Below, piece after piece: positions 9,341 to 16,809 of a stretch of 45,246 bases of DNA. Source of the stretch: Bacillota bacterium (lineage in GTDB: Bacteria; Bacillota_I; Bacilli_A; ML615J-28; CAG-698); NCBI GenBank assembly GCA_023410025.1, contig JAEYQM010000037.1, positions 1-45,246 on the forward strand, given 5' to 3'. Each line of letters begins with the position of its first letter. Within the stretch, counting starts at the first letter, position 1. Made by a program: the position numbers and the translations under genes. The notes under the pieces are model-generated. The model ran no database searches, was not told the DNA's origin, and saw nothing but the letters and a program-made list of their open reading frames with translations.

Positions 9341-9384
9341 GTATAATTTACCAATTAATACCAATAATACTATTGGTGTTAATT
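9341..9384 (+). promoter_or_regulatory. Candidate sigma-F promoter and SD-covering hairpin before spoIIR
   Basis: A -35-like GTATA (9341-9345) is followed after 14 bases by a -10-like element ending AATAATA (9360-9369). The same spacing and ending occur before spoIIQ. A hairpin overlaps it: 9353-9366 pairs with 9371-9384 (14 bp, one G-T) around an ATAC loop. Its right arm contains the GGTG Shine-Dalgarno (9375-9378) and reaches the base before the ATG. The predicted transcription start (about 9376) falls inside the right arm. The promoter assignment is inferred; the hairpin is seen directly. Confidence 0.5.
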
Positions 9385-9831
9385 ATGAAAAAAATTTTTA
9401 TTTTAATAGTAATAGTCATAGGTGGAATATTTTTATTTCAAAAAAAAGAACTAAGAGTAAGAATTATTGCTAATAGTAATACTACTTACGATCAAAGTAT
9501 AAAAATTAAGATTGCTGAAGAATTAAAAGACTATTTAAAACAAGATAGATCACTTGATGAAACTAAAGAGTTTGTCAATAAGATATTAAAAGATTACAAT
9601 GTTAGCTATAAATGTAATGTTGTTATTCGTAAAGAAAAATTTTCCCCAAAAAAGGTTAATGATAAAGTAATTCCTGGTGGTAAATATAAAACTTTAGTCA
9701 TAGAATTAGGAGAAGCAACAGGTAAGAATTACTGGAGTTTGCTATATCCTGAGTATTTCAATATTAGTTTTGAAGATGAAACTGATGTTGAAGTAGGTTT
9801 TTGGCTAGAGGATATATTTAGGAGGAATTAG
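9385..9831 (+). CDS. spoIIR: SpoIIR-type sporulation signalling protein
   Basis: SpoIIR is made in the forespore under sigma F and secreted to activate SpoIIGA, which processes pro-sigma E in the mother cell. The 148 residues have an N-terminal signal or anchor helix (about 4-20), then the family's start RVRIIANSNTTYDQSIKIKI and the C-terminal signature around VIPGGKYKTLVIELGEATG followed by the NYWSLLYPE aromatic block. Position after tsaC and before rpiB is the Bacillus position. The ATG at 9385 is chosen over upstream TTG and GTG codons because GGTG lies seven bases before it. Length is shorter than the roughly 220 of B. subtilis, mostly at the C-terminus. Confidence 0.85.
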   Translation: MKKIFILIVIVIGGIFLFQKKELRVRIIANSNTTYDQSIKIKIAEELKDYLKQDRSLDETKEFVNKILKDYNVSYKCNVVIRKEKFSPKKVNDKVIPGGKYKTLVIELGEATGKNYWSLLYPEYFNISFEDETDVEVGFWLEDIFRRN

Positions 9832-10248
9832 GTGGAATTTATTGATGGTAACGAATTTATAGATAATATTGATGATTTAAACAATAGTTTTTCAAGTATT
9901 AATTTAAGTTATTCTGACTTGAATAATACCCTTGTTTTAGTTGATGATGGTGTCATTGGTTTAATTACATATGAAAAATTTGGGAATTTAGGGCTTGTAA
10001 AATATTTTGTTATAAAGAAAAAAGTAGAAAATGAAATAAAAAATTTTTTTGAATTTTTTGTTAATAAAGTAAAATTATCCATAGATTCATTATTTATTTT
10101 TTCTAATAATGAAGATTTTGATACTATTTCAACACTTGGTTTTGAAAAGACAAATTACAGTAACATTTACATTGGTGAAGTAAATTATTTAAAAACAGAT
10201 TACAAAAATAAACATTTATATATTCTTGATTTTATCAAATACTCTTAA
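9832..10248 (+). CDS. Hypothetical protein downstream of spoIIR
   Basis: I do not recognise it. It is a soluble 138-residue protein starting at GTG 9832 with AGGAGGA eight bases upstream, directly after the spoIIR stop. It is acidic at the N-terminus, with alternating strand and helix segments. The pattern (VLVDDGVIGLITYE, LGLVKYFVIKKKVENEI, then TLGFEKTN) resembles a shrunken GNAT acetyltransferase fold. A recognisable acetyl-CoA loop is not visible, so this is only a suggestion. Its stop codon lies in the loop of the operon terminator. Being cotranscribed with spoIIR, it may share forespore expression. Confidence 0.7.
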   Translation: MEFIDGNEFIDNIDDLNNSFSSINLSYSDLNNTLVLVDDGVIGLITYEKFGNLGLVKYFVIKKKVENEIKNFFEFFVNKVKLSIDSLFIFSNNEDFDTISTLGFEKTNYSNIYIGEVNYLKTDYKNKHLYILDFIKYS

Positions 10249-10262
10249 TAGAGTATTTTTTT
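10237..10262 (+). terminator. Terminator overlapping the end of the preceding gene
   Basis: An 8-bp stem (10237-10244 with 10251-10258), a TTAATA loop that contains the TAA stop of the gene ending at 10248, and a T tract. Confidence 0.8.
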
Positions 10263-10307
10263 AAAAAACGTTTTTTTGAAATAATTATGGAAGAATTGTT
10301 TAAAATA

Positions 10308-10316
10308 TGATATAAT
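10308..10316 (+). promoter_or_regulatory. Extended -10 promoter for rpiB-upp
   Basis: TGA-TATAAT at 10308-10316 lies 20 bases before the rpiB ATG; no good -35 is visible at 17 bases, as is common for extended -10 promoters. Confidence 0.55.
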
Positions 10317-10335
10317 TACAAAGAGGTGTATCTAA

Positions 10336-10779
10336 ATGAAAATTAGTATTGGCAGTGACCATGGCGGTTATTTATTGAAAAAGGATTTGATTCAGGCCTT
10401 ATCAAAAGAAGGTTATGAAGTTATTGATTGTGGTACACATAGTGAAGAAAGTGTTGATTATCCAGTTTATGCTGAAAAGGTTGCTAGAAATGTTCAAACA
10501 AATAAGAGCAGTTTTGGTGTATTAATCTGTGTAACGGGAATTGGAATGTGCATTAGCGCAAACAAGTTTAAAAAAATTAGAGCTGCACTTATTAATAGCT
10601 TAGATAGTGCAATAATGACAAGAAAACATAATAATAGCAATATTATATGTATAGGGGCGAGATATACTAAACCCGAAGAAGCTATTGAATGGATTAAAGC
10701 TTTCGCAACAACTGAGTTTGAGGGCGGACGCCATTTAAGAAGAATTGACTTAATAAGTAAACAGGAGGAAAATAAATAG
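10336..10779 (+). CDS. rpiB: Ribose-5-phosphate isomerase B
   Basis: RpiB interconverts ribose 5-phosphate and ribulose 5-phosphate. At 147 residues it is full length: SDHGGYLLK at the N-terminus, the phosphate-binding CVTGIGMCISANK loop with the catalytic cysteine region, and IICIGARYT. It has its own promoter and GAGGTG ribosome binding site and is followed without a gap by upp, linking ribose phosphate supply to nucleotide salvage. Confidence 0.96.
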   Translation: MKISIGSDHGGYLLKKDLIQALSKEGYEVIDCGTHSEESVDYPVYAEKVARNVQTNKSSFGVLICVTGIGMCISANKFKKIRAALINSLDSAIMTRKHNNSNIICIGARYTKPEEAIEWIKAFATTEFEGGRHLRRIDLISKQEENK

Positions 10780-11409
10780 ATGAGTGGTAAAATAGTTGTT
10801 TTTAATCATCCTTTGATGCATCATAAACTATCCCTAATTAGGGATGAGAAAACAGGGACTAAAGATTTTCGTCAAACAGTATCGGAAATCGGGATGCTTA
10901 TGGCATATGAGGTTACCAGAGATCTACCTACTGTTGATGTTGAAATAAAAACACCAGTAGCTGTATGCAAATCAAAAAAATTAGCTAGAGATGTAGTTAT
11001 TGTTCCAATTCTAAGAGCAGGACTTGGGATGGTTGATGGAATTACTGCTTTAATTCCAACAGCAAAAGTTGGTCATATTGGTTTATATCGTGATGAAGTT
11101 ACAATGGAACCACATGAGTACTTTGTGAAATTCCCTGCTAATATTGCTGATGCAGTTGTTTTAGTAGTTGATCCAATGCTTGCAACAGGTGGAAGTGCAG
11201 GACATGCTATATCAGTTTTAAAAAGATATGGTGTAAAAAATATAAGTTATGTAGGATTAGTTGGAGCGCCTGAAGGAGTTAAAAGACTTCAAGAAGAGCA
11301 TCCAGAAGTAGATATTTTCTTAGCTGCCCTTGATGAAAAACTAAATAATCATGGATATATTGTTCCTGGTCTTGGTGATTGTGGGGACAGGCTATATGGA
11401 ACTAAATAA
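10780..11409 (+). CDS. upp: Uracil phosphoribosyltransferase
   Basis: It converts uracil and PRPP to UMP. The 209 residues carry the type I PRT signature VLVVDPMLATGGSAGHAI and the uracil-binding GDCGDRLYGTK C-terminus. The ATG is preceded by CAGGAGG overlapping the end of rpiB. Its stop codon is inside the left arm of the terminator. Confidence 0.97.
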   Translation: MSGKIVVFNHPLMHHKLSLIRDEKTGTKDFRQTVSEIGMLMAYEVTRDLPTVDVEIKTPVAVCKSKKLARDVVIVPILRAGLGMVDGITALIPTAKVGHIGLYRDEVTMEPHEYFVKFPANIADAVVLVVDPMLATGGSAGHAISVLKRYGVKNISYVGLVGAPEGVKRLQEEHPEVDIFLAALDEKLNNHGYIVPGLGDCGDRLYGTK

Positions 11410-11435
11410 GCAAAACATTTTGCTTATTTTTTATT
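11404..11435 (+). terminator. Terminator of rpiB-upp
   Basis: An AAATAAGCAAAA arm (11404-11415) pairs with 11418-11429, followed by a T-rich run. The left arm includes the upp stop codon. Confidence 0.85.
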
Positions 11436-11440
11436 TTACG

Positions 11441-11449
11441 TGTTATAAT
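11441..11449 (+). promoter_or_regulatory. Extended -10 promoter for the DUF1146-type gene
   Basis: TGT-TATAAT at 11441-11449, in the same GTGTTATAAT context as the promoters near 1177 and 27592; the next start codon is 18 bases downstream. Confidence 0.6.
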
Positions 11450-11467
11450 ATAAAAGAGGTGAAGTGA

Positions 11468-11686
11468 ATGGGAAATAACTTTTCAACAATTTGGTTTTTT
11501 ATAATTTTTATTCCAATGATATATGCCGTTTATAATTTGTTTAAAATTTTTGATTATGAAAAAGTTTTAAGAAAAGGTAAGATCGAACAATTAAAAATAC
11601 TACTTGCGATAATAAGTACAGGAATAAGTTTTTTGTTTGCTATTAGCATTGTTGAAGTGATTGAAAGAATAAGTAAATTTTTTTGA
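11468..11686 (+). CDS. Small two-helix membrane protein, DUF1146/YwzB type
   Basis: A 72-residue protein with two transmembrane helices (about 8-27 and 45-65) joined by a basic loop beginning FDYEKVLRKGK. Size, topology and this loop fit DUF1146 (YwzB), whose gene lies between the ATP synthase operon and murA-spoIID-spoIIQ in Bacillus. The position just before spoIIQ agrees; atp, murA and spoIID are absent from this locus. Function of the family is unknown. GAGGTGAAG precedes the ATG. Confidence 0.8.
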   Translation: MGNNFSTIWFFIIFIPMIYAVYNLFKIFDYEKVLRKGKIEQLKILLAIISTGISFLFAISIVEVIERISKFF

Positions 11687-11710
11687 AAAATAATGGGAAT
11701 TTAATTTTTT

Positions 11711-11748
11711 GTATAAATTAGTTCAACTCGTAAATAATAACTTACGAG
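11711..11748 (+). promoter_or_regulatory. Candidate sigma-F promoter and SD-covering hairpin before spoIIQ
   Basis: GTATA (11711-11715), 14 bases, then GTAAATAATA (11730-11739), which fits the sigma-F -10 consensus GGNRANAHTR at nine of ten positions. A 7-bp hairpin, CTCGTAA (11727-11733) with TTACGAG (11742-11748), covers half of the GAGGTG ribosome binding site. The predicted start (about 11746) lies inside the right arm, so the sigma-F transcript would lack the left arm. Confidence 0.5.
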
Positions 11749-11756
11749 GTGATAAA

Positions 11757-12398
11757 ATGAAGAATTGGATTAACAAAATCCCTAAAGAAAAATTACAAAA
11801 ATACGCATTCTTAGGTATGTTAGTTTTAGTTTTTGCTGCTTTCTTCATATCTTTGGCCTTTATCGGTCAAGGGGATAAACCTGATGATAGTGAAAAACCT
11901 GTACCACAAAATCCAGATGATGATGAAGAACCTATTGTAAAAGAAGTATTTGTTTTACCTATTGGTGAAAGTGAATATTCAATTATAAAGAAATTCTATG
12001 ATCGCGCTGCTACTAAAGAGGAACAAGAACTTGCCATTATTAAGTATGGATCACAATATTCAATGAGTAGAGGTATATCAATTGCAAGTAAAGATAAAAA
12101 AGCTTTTGATGTATTATGTAGCATGAGTGGCGTGGTAACTGCTGTTAATGAAAGTCCTTTATATGGATTTGTTGTAACTGTAGAACATGATGAAGATATA
12201 GTAACTGAATATTCTAGTCTAGAAACAGTTAAGGTAAAGGTTGGAGATGTAGTAAAACAAAAAGATGTTCTTGGTACGAGTGGTAAATCAGAATATGATA
12301 GTGAAAGTGAAATTCATTTACATTTTAAAGTATCAAAGAATAATGTAATACTTAATCCAGAATCTGTTATTGGTAAACAAGCAAAAGCAGTAAAATAA
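11757..12398 (+). CDS. spoIIQ: SpoIIQ-type LytM-domain sporulation protein
   Basis: SpoIIQ sits in the forespore membrane and binds mother-cell SpoIIIAH, forming the channel between the two cells during engulfment. The 213 residues have one membrane helix (17-37), an acidic Pro/Asp linker (40-60) and a LytM/M23 domain (about 95-205). In that domain the first zinc motif H-x3-D is replaced by S104-x3-S108, while H187-L-H189 remains, so catalysis is unlikely; B. subtilis SpoIIQ is also a degenerate LytM protein. The ATG at 11757 is chosen for its GAGGTGATAAA. Location between a DUF1146 gene and spoIIID supports SpoIIQ over a generic M23 peptidase. Confidence 0.78.
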   Translation: MKNWINKIPKEKLQKYAFLGMLVLVFAAFFISLAFIGQGDKPDDSEKPVPQNPDDDEEPIVKEVFVLPIGESEYSIIKKFYDRAATKEEQELAIIKYGSQYSMSRGISIASKDKKAFDVLCSMSGVVTAVNESPLYGFVVTVEHDEDIVTEYSSLETVKVKVGDVVKQKDVLGTSGKSEYDSESEIHLHFKVSKNNVILNPESVIGKQAKAVK

Positions 12399-12425
12399 AA
12401 AATCCTAAGTAATAGGATTTTTTTT
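12398..12425. terminator. Bidirectional terminator between convergent genes
   Basis: A 10-bp stem (12398-12407 with 12413-12422), A-rich on the left and T-rich on the right, serves spoIIQ on the plus strand and the membrane gene on the minus strand. Confidence 0.85.
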
Positions 12426-13059
12426 AATACTTCTTAGTAAATTTCATATAATTAATGATGTTAAATATTAAAATCAAAGCAATCATTAAGATAGTATATA
12501 AGTTTAAATTTGTATAATTTATAAAATTTAGTTTAGCAAACAAAATATTAATACTTTCATATATTTTCGAACCAAAAATAATTAGAATTGCAATTATTGT
12601 TGATAAAAGAACTTTATTAAAATGCTTTATTTTACTTAAAAATAATGAGTAAAAGCAACCAAGTTTATAAACGAATAGAATAAAAATAATAATAATCAAA
12701 GAATTAGATAAATTTTTTAATATAAACGCATATTTTGTTTTATCGATTAAAGCAAAGATAATTAGGATTATACTTTGAATTAATGTATTAAATAAACCAA
12801 ATATAATGGTAGACCAATAAAAATTTGATCTATTTATTTTTAACCCTAAGTAGCTATTAGACATGACTGAAAATTCATAATATCCTGTGGCAAATGAAAA
12901 TAATGAAATAATAATTACTAGATTAGCGTTTGAAATAATACTATCTAAAAACGTAAACTTATAATATATATAGGATAATAGAACAAATGCTACAATGTAA
13001 AAAAAATAAATTAATCGATAACTATAAATATGTAGTTTTAATAGTTTCATTTTATTCAT
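12424..13059 (-). CDS. Polytopic membrane protein paired with the pseudo-ABC ATPase
   Basis: A 211-residue hydrophobic protein with about six predicted helices and short basic loops, no soluble domain and no recognisable motif. The start overlaps the stop of the upstream ABC-like gene by eight bases, with AAGGGAAT as ribosome binding site, so the two are translationally coupled like an ABC ATPase and its permease. It could be the membrane partner of the degenerate ATPase. Function unknown. Confidence 0.75.
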   Translation of the reverse strand: MNKMKLLKLHIYSYRLIYFFYIVAFVLLSYIYYKFTFLDSIISNANLVIIISLFSFATGYYEFSVMSNSYLGLKINRSNFYWSTIIFGLFNTLIQSIILIIFALIDKTKYAFILKNLSNSLIIIIFILFVYKLGCFYSLFLSKIKHFNKVLLSTIIAILIIFGSKIYESINILFAKLNFINYTNLNLYTILMIALILIFNIINYMKFTKKY

Positions 13060-13942
13060 TAGATATTCCCTTTATTTCTCTTAGATTAATTAAATAGATA
13101 AAGATTTTTTGAATTGGAACTTTAGAAATCTCTATTAAATATTTTTGATACTTTCTAATTTCGTCTTTTTTAAGGTTTTGACGAACACAAATCGTTAATG
13201 TTTTACCTCTTTCTTCAACACCAATAACTTTAACTCCAGAAATTAATGATTTTAATACTTCGGTTTTACCAGTTAAATATCGAAAGTTTTCTTTAGCTTC
13301 TTGTGTTGTAAAACTAGCAATAAGTTTACCCTTATCAAACAATAATAATTTATCAACCAAATAATCAATTTCATCAATAAAAGAAGTTGTTATAATGAAA
13401 GTTCTTGGGTACTTTACTTGATGATCATATAAATAATTAAAGAAGTCATATCTTACTTTAATATCAACATCATCCATTGGATTATCCATAATTGTTATAT
13501 TCGCTCTACTAGCTAAATTTAATATACCAATTAATATTGTTTTTTCTTGCTTTGTTAATTTACCAAATCTGGTTTTATAATTAATTTCAAAATGATTTAG
13601 TATTTCATAAGCATAATATGTATCCCAATTTGGAAAAGACCTTGCCATGATTCTAAATATATCAAGTATTGTTATATTATTAGGGAATGAAGTTGAGTGA
13701 GAGATAAAACAAATTCTGTCGCTTATGTTATTATTTTTTAATAGATCATATCCATCAAGAAAAATAGTTCCGTTTGCAGGTTTACTTTTCCCACTAATCA
13801 TATGTAGAAGTTCCGAATGTCCGGAGTCACTTTTCCCAAGTATGGCATATACTTGATTTTCTAAAAAATTATAGGAAAAATTTTTTATAACTTCTTTTCG
13901 TTTTACTACTTTACTTATGTTTTCGCAAACCAAAACTGACAT
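13052..13942 (-). CDS. ABC-ATPase homologue with degenerate catalytic motifs (YtrB-like fold)
   Basis: A 296-residue protein aligns along its length with an ABC ATPase, but every catalytic motif is altered. Walker A is GKSDSGHSE, with H42 in place of the lysine. The Q-loop region reads CFISHS. The LSGGQ signature is LTKQE (129-133). Walker B is TIMDNP, with N154 for the catalytic glutamate. The H-loop has S187-F188 instead of histidine. The C-terminal 80 residues resemble the accessory region of YtrB/CcmA-type ATPases. It is unlikely to hydrolyse ATP. The frame is uninterrupted, AGGGGAGG precedes the ATG and the promoter is strong, so it looks maintained rather than dead. It lies between spoIIQ and spoIIID. 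Confidence 0.85.
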   Translation of the reverse strand: MSVLVCENISKVVKRKEVIKNFSYNFLENQVYAILGKSDSGHSELLHMISGKSKPANGTIFLDGYDLLKNNNISDRICFISHSTSFPNNITILDIFRIMARSFPNWDTYYAYEILNHFEINYKTRFGKLTKQEKTILIGILNLASRANITIMDNPMDDVDIKVRYDFFNYLYDHQVKYPRTFIITTSFIDEIDYLVDKLLLFDKGKLIASFTTQEAKENFRYLTGKTEVLKSLISGVKVIGVEERGKTLTICVRQNLKKDEIRKYQKYLIEISKVPIQKIFIYLINLREIKGISNE

Positions 13943-13979
13943 AAAAACCTCCCCTATTATATATATTTTTTATATGTTA

Positions 13980-14008
13980 AATATACACTTTTTTTAAAAA
14001 ATTGTCAA
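13980..14008 (-). promoter_or_regulatory. Sigma-A promoter of the pseudo-ABC operon
   Basis: On the minus strand TTGACA (14008-14003) and TATATT (13985-13980) are 17 bases apart. The -35 is perfect, so vegetative expression is expected. Confidence 0.75.
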
Positions 14009-14049
14009 CACATAGGTATTATAGTATAAGTTTTTATTAAGAAATTTTC

Positions 14050-14077
14050 TCATAAAAATATCATAACTACATATATT
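14050..14077 (+). promoter_or_regulatory. Candidate sigma-E promoter of spoIIID
   Basis: TCATAAA (14050-14056), 13 bases, CATATATT (14070-14077) resemble the sigma-E elements KMATATT and CATACAHT. Sigma E transcribes spoIIID in B. subtilis, which fits, but AT-rich DNA makes chance matches easy. Confidence 0.4.
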
Positions 14078-14095
14078 AAATTGTAGGGTGATAAT

Positions 14096-14350
14096 ATGGA
14101 AAATACAATTAAAACAAGAGTTCTAACTTCTTCATATATTTTTGTAAATAAGGGCGCAACAGTAAGAGAAGTAGCCAAAATTGTTGGTTGCAGTAAGTCA
14201 ACAGTTCATAAAGATTTTACGGAAAGATTACCAACAATAGACCATAATCTATACAAAAAAGTAAAAGAGTTACTCGATTATAATAAGCAAATTAGGCACA
14301 TTAGAGGCGGAGAAGCTACAAAAAGAAGATATGAAGAAACTGAAAAGTAA
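14096..14350 (+). CDS. spoIIID: Sporulation transcriptional regulator SpoIIID
   Basis: SpoIIID is a mother-cell DNA-binding regulator that tunes the sigma-E regulon and helps turn on sigma K. The 84 residues match closely: the helix-turn-helix GATVREVAKIVGCSKSTVHK (about 20-39), then DFTERLP and the basic tail IRHIRGGEATKRRY. AGGGTG precedes the ATG. It is monocistronic here; the mbl gene that follows it in Bacillus is absent. Confidence 0.95.
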   Translation: MENTIKTRVLTSSYIFVNKGATVREVAKIVGCSKSTVHKDFTERLPTIDHNLYKKVKELLDYNKQIRHIRGGEATKRRYEETEK

Positions 14351-14464
14351 AAATAAAAAATTTGCTTTCATTTTAAGTTTATATTAAACACGATTAAATA
14401 CTAGAATATATAGTAAAAAACGATTATAAGGGAAATTTATAGTTAAATATTTCGTTTTATAATT

Positions 14465-14494
14465 GAAACAAAAAAAGTTGTAATCATACAACTT
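14465..14494 (-). terminator. Terminator of the yigZ-type gene
   Basis: On the minus strand AAGTTGTA (14494-14487), loop TGAT, TACAACTT (14482-14475), then a T run. The stop codon lies in the loop. The 130 bases between this gene and spoIIID hold only a long imperfect inverted repeat (14421-14429 with 14457-14465). Confidence 0.8.
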
Positions 14495-15071
14495 CAAATT
14501 CAATTTCATTTCGGGATATATCAACTAAATCACTTATTATATTATCAATGTCCTTTTTAGGGACTTTATAGGTACATAAAATAGCATCAGTAAATATTTT
14601 CTCAATAATTTCATATGTTGTCATTGTTTTAAATACTTCATTAGATATATTGTAGTTAAATTTAATTTTTAAATTAACATAGGGAATAATTTCATGAAGC
14701 TTTGAGATTTTTATTGCCTCACTAGTCATAAAACTATAGGCTCTAATTAAACCGCCAGCACCTAATTTGATTCCTCCAAAATATCTTGTAACAATACAAA
14801 TGACATTAGTCATTTGATTTTTTTTAAGGGCATCAAGAATAACAACCCCAGCAGTTTGTGATGGCTCATTATCATCTGATTGTTTAATTTCTTCACCGTT
14901 TTCCCCAATAATATAACTATAACAATTATGAGTCGCATCATAATGTTTTTTTCTTATTAAACGTAAGTATTCATTTGCTTCTTCAACACTATTTACTGGA
15001 TATAATCTAGAAATAAATTTACTTTTTTTAATCTCATATTCAAAAATTGTTTCTTCAGTAATTGTATACAT
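14484..15071 (-). CDS. YigZ/IMPACT family protein (UPF0029)
   Basis: A 195-residue member of the IMPACT/YigZ family. It contains the conserved KKSKFISRLYPV start, the HYDATHNCYSYII segment, DDNEPSQTAGVVIL, and the glycine-rich TRYFGGIKLGAGGLIRAYS. The C-terminal ferredoxin-like domain is present. The family is linked to translation control in eukaryotes; its bacterial role is not settled. The ATG at 15071 with GGTG upstream is preferred over in-frame GTG and TTG codons further upstream. Confidence 0.93.
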   Translation of the reverse strand: MYTITEETIFEYEIKKSKFISRLYPVNSVEEANEYLRLIRKKHYDATHNCYSYIIGENGEEIKQSDDNEPSQTAGVVILDALKKNQMTNVICIVTRYFGGIKLGAGGLIRAYSFMTSEAIKISKLHEIIPYVNLKIKFNYNISNEVFKTMTTYEIIEKIFTDAILCTYKVPKKDIDNIISDLVDISRNEIEFEVV

Positions 15072-15198
15072 TTTTTTCACCAATTCTATTATAATCTAAA
15101 AAATAGTGTTTTCCAAGAAATAAATACACAAAATGATAGAATTTTTAAAAATAATGTTGTATAATATTTTTATAGAGTATATAAAAGTGGGTGATTAT

Positions 15199-16809
15199 AT
15201 GGATGAATTGCTGAGTAAAGGTAAAGAAATATTAAAGATTTTAATAGGAAATGGCTTTGAAGCATATTTTGTTGGTGAAGTCGTTCGAAATCAAGTACTA
15301 CAAATACCAATTGAGATTGTTGAAATAAACACAAGTGCAACTCCTGATGCTATAAAAGGCATTTTTAAATCTGTAAAGGTTGAAGATGTTAGAGAAGGAA
15401 TTGTTAAAGTAACTTACTATGGTTATGAATTCATTATCTCAACATTTAAAACAGAAGAATTTAAGGATAAAAGAAATCCTACAAAACCCCATTATTCTAA
15501 GAACTTACTTGATGATTTAAGCACGCGTGAATTTACTATTAACTCAATGGTTATGTCACATAGTAATAAAATAACTGATGCATATGATGCTGTTAATGAT
15601 ATTAAAAAGAAAAAAATTTGTTTAATTGGTAATCCCAATATTCGATTTGCTGATAATCCATTAAGAATATTAAGAGCAATTTCTATAATTAGCGAACTTA
15701 ATTTCAAACTTACTCCAGGTACTATTAAATCAATTAAATCGAAAAGAAAACTTCTTAAAAATGTAAACATTGATGAAGCTAGTTTTGAAATTAAAAAGAT
15801 CTTTGATTATAAATATACTAAAAAAGCTTATGAAATGTTTGTTAATTTAAAACTTCATAAACAATTTCCAACACTAAAAAAAGGTTTTTCTTATCCATCT
15901 AATAAGATGTTTAAATTAAATTATGAAGAATTCTTAATAATTTGTTTCCTTTTAAACAAAAAAATAGATGATGCATATTTAAATCAAGATAATCAAGAGT
16001 TTATAAGAAAAGTATATGAACTAGCAGTGAACAATAAAAAGGGTAAATATAAACCAGCAGACCTATATTTACACGGATTAGATGTATGTTTAGAAGCAAA
16101 TAAATTGAATAATATTATTAGAAGAGCTCGTAATAAAAAACGTAAGATTGTGAAAAGATATAATGAACTTCCAATTAAATCGGAAGCTGATATTATGTTT
16201 ACAAGAAATGATTTATACGAAGTAGCAAAAACTAGTTTATTTGATGCTGATACAGTTATGGAAAAAATTGCAATTGAAATTGTTTCTAATAATATTGTTA
16301 ATACTACCGATCAAATTAGAAGTTATGTAAAGATTTTACTTAACGATGTTGATTTAATGGCTATTAATGATTTTCCTAAAGAGTATAATAAAGATGAAAT
16401 TGAAGATTTTGATTTAAAATCTAGACTTGATTTAGATAAAATGGCTATGGCTAATAATGTTGAAGATTTAAAAGAAAATTTAGAACATCAAGGCCAAGTA
16501 GTTAGAAATTATACAGAACTTAGATTAGAAATGTTGGAAAGAAGATTAAATGAACAAGATCGCTTAATTCGTGAAAAAGACATGTATTACGCAAAAATTG
16601 AACGCGAAAATAGACGTAGAAAAATTAAGGAAGATGTTGATAATTTAATTTCTAAAAATTTAGAATTATTAAAAGATTTAAATTACTTAAATAATTCGGA
16701 AAGTGATAAAATGCAACTTGGAAAAGAATTAGCAAAAGTTTATATGAATTATATAAGCGATGCTGAGGATGTTTACTCAAGTAAAGAGGTAAAGAATGAA
16801 AAAGATTAA
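15199..16809 (+). CDS. CCA-adding-enzyme homologue lacking catalytic carboxylates, with C-terminal coiled coil
   Basis: A 536-residue class II nucleotidyltransferase-fold protein that aligns without gaps to Bacillus Cca at its N-terminus. In the family the core reads VGGAVRD...DVDIAT; here it is VGEVVRN...IVEINT, so the catalytic Asp-x-Asp is Ile40-x-Glu42. The later RRD motif is TRE, and RFxEDPLR is RFADNPLR. The helical neck and body regions persist (LPIKSEADIMFTRNDL near residue 325). Beyond about residue 400 is an extra charged coiled coil of roughly 100 residues. It is unlikely to add CCA and may bind tRNA or RNA. The ATG at 15199 has GGGTGAT upstream; the end overlaps yhaM by 14 bases. 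Confidence 0.82.
   Translation: MDELLSKGKEILKILIGNGFEAYFVGEVVRNQVLQIPIEIVEINTSATPDAIKGIFKSVKVEDVREGIVKVTYYGYEFIISTFKTEEFKDKRNPTKPHYSKNLLDDLSTREFTINSMVMSHSNKITDAYDAVNDIKKKKICLIGNPNIRFADNPLRILRAISIISELNFKLTPGTIKSIKSKRKLLKNVNIDEASFEIKKIFDYKYTKKAYEMFVNLKLHKQFPTLKKGFSYPSNKMFKLNYEEFLIICFLLNKKIDDAYLNQDNQEFIRKVYELAVNNKKGKYKPADLYLHGLDVCLEANKLNNIIRRARNKKRKIVKRYNELPIKSEADIMFTRNDLYEVAKTSLFDADTVMEKIAIEIVSNNIVNTTDQIRSYVKILLNDVDLMAINDFPKEYNKDEIEDFDLKSRLDLDKMAMANNVEDLKENLEHQGQVVRNYTELRLEMLERRLNEQDRLIREKDMYYAKIERENRRRKIKEDVDNLISKNLELLKDLNYLNNSESDKMQLGKELAKVYMNYISDAEDVYSSKEVKNEKD

Noticed and set aside
14067..14086. A third ribosome-site hairpin before spoIIID (CTACA with TGTAG)
   Set aside because: Only 5 bp with a 10-base loop, and the upstream gene is divergent, so there is no read-through to silence.
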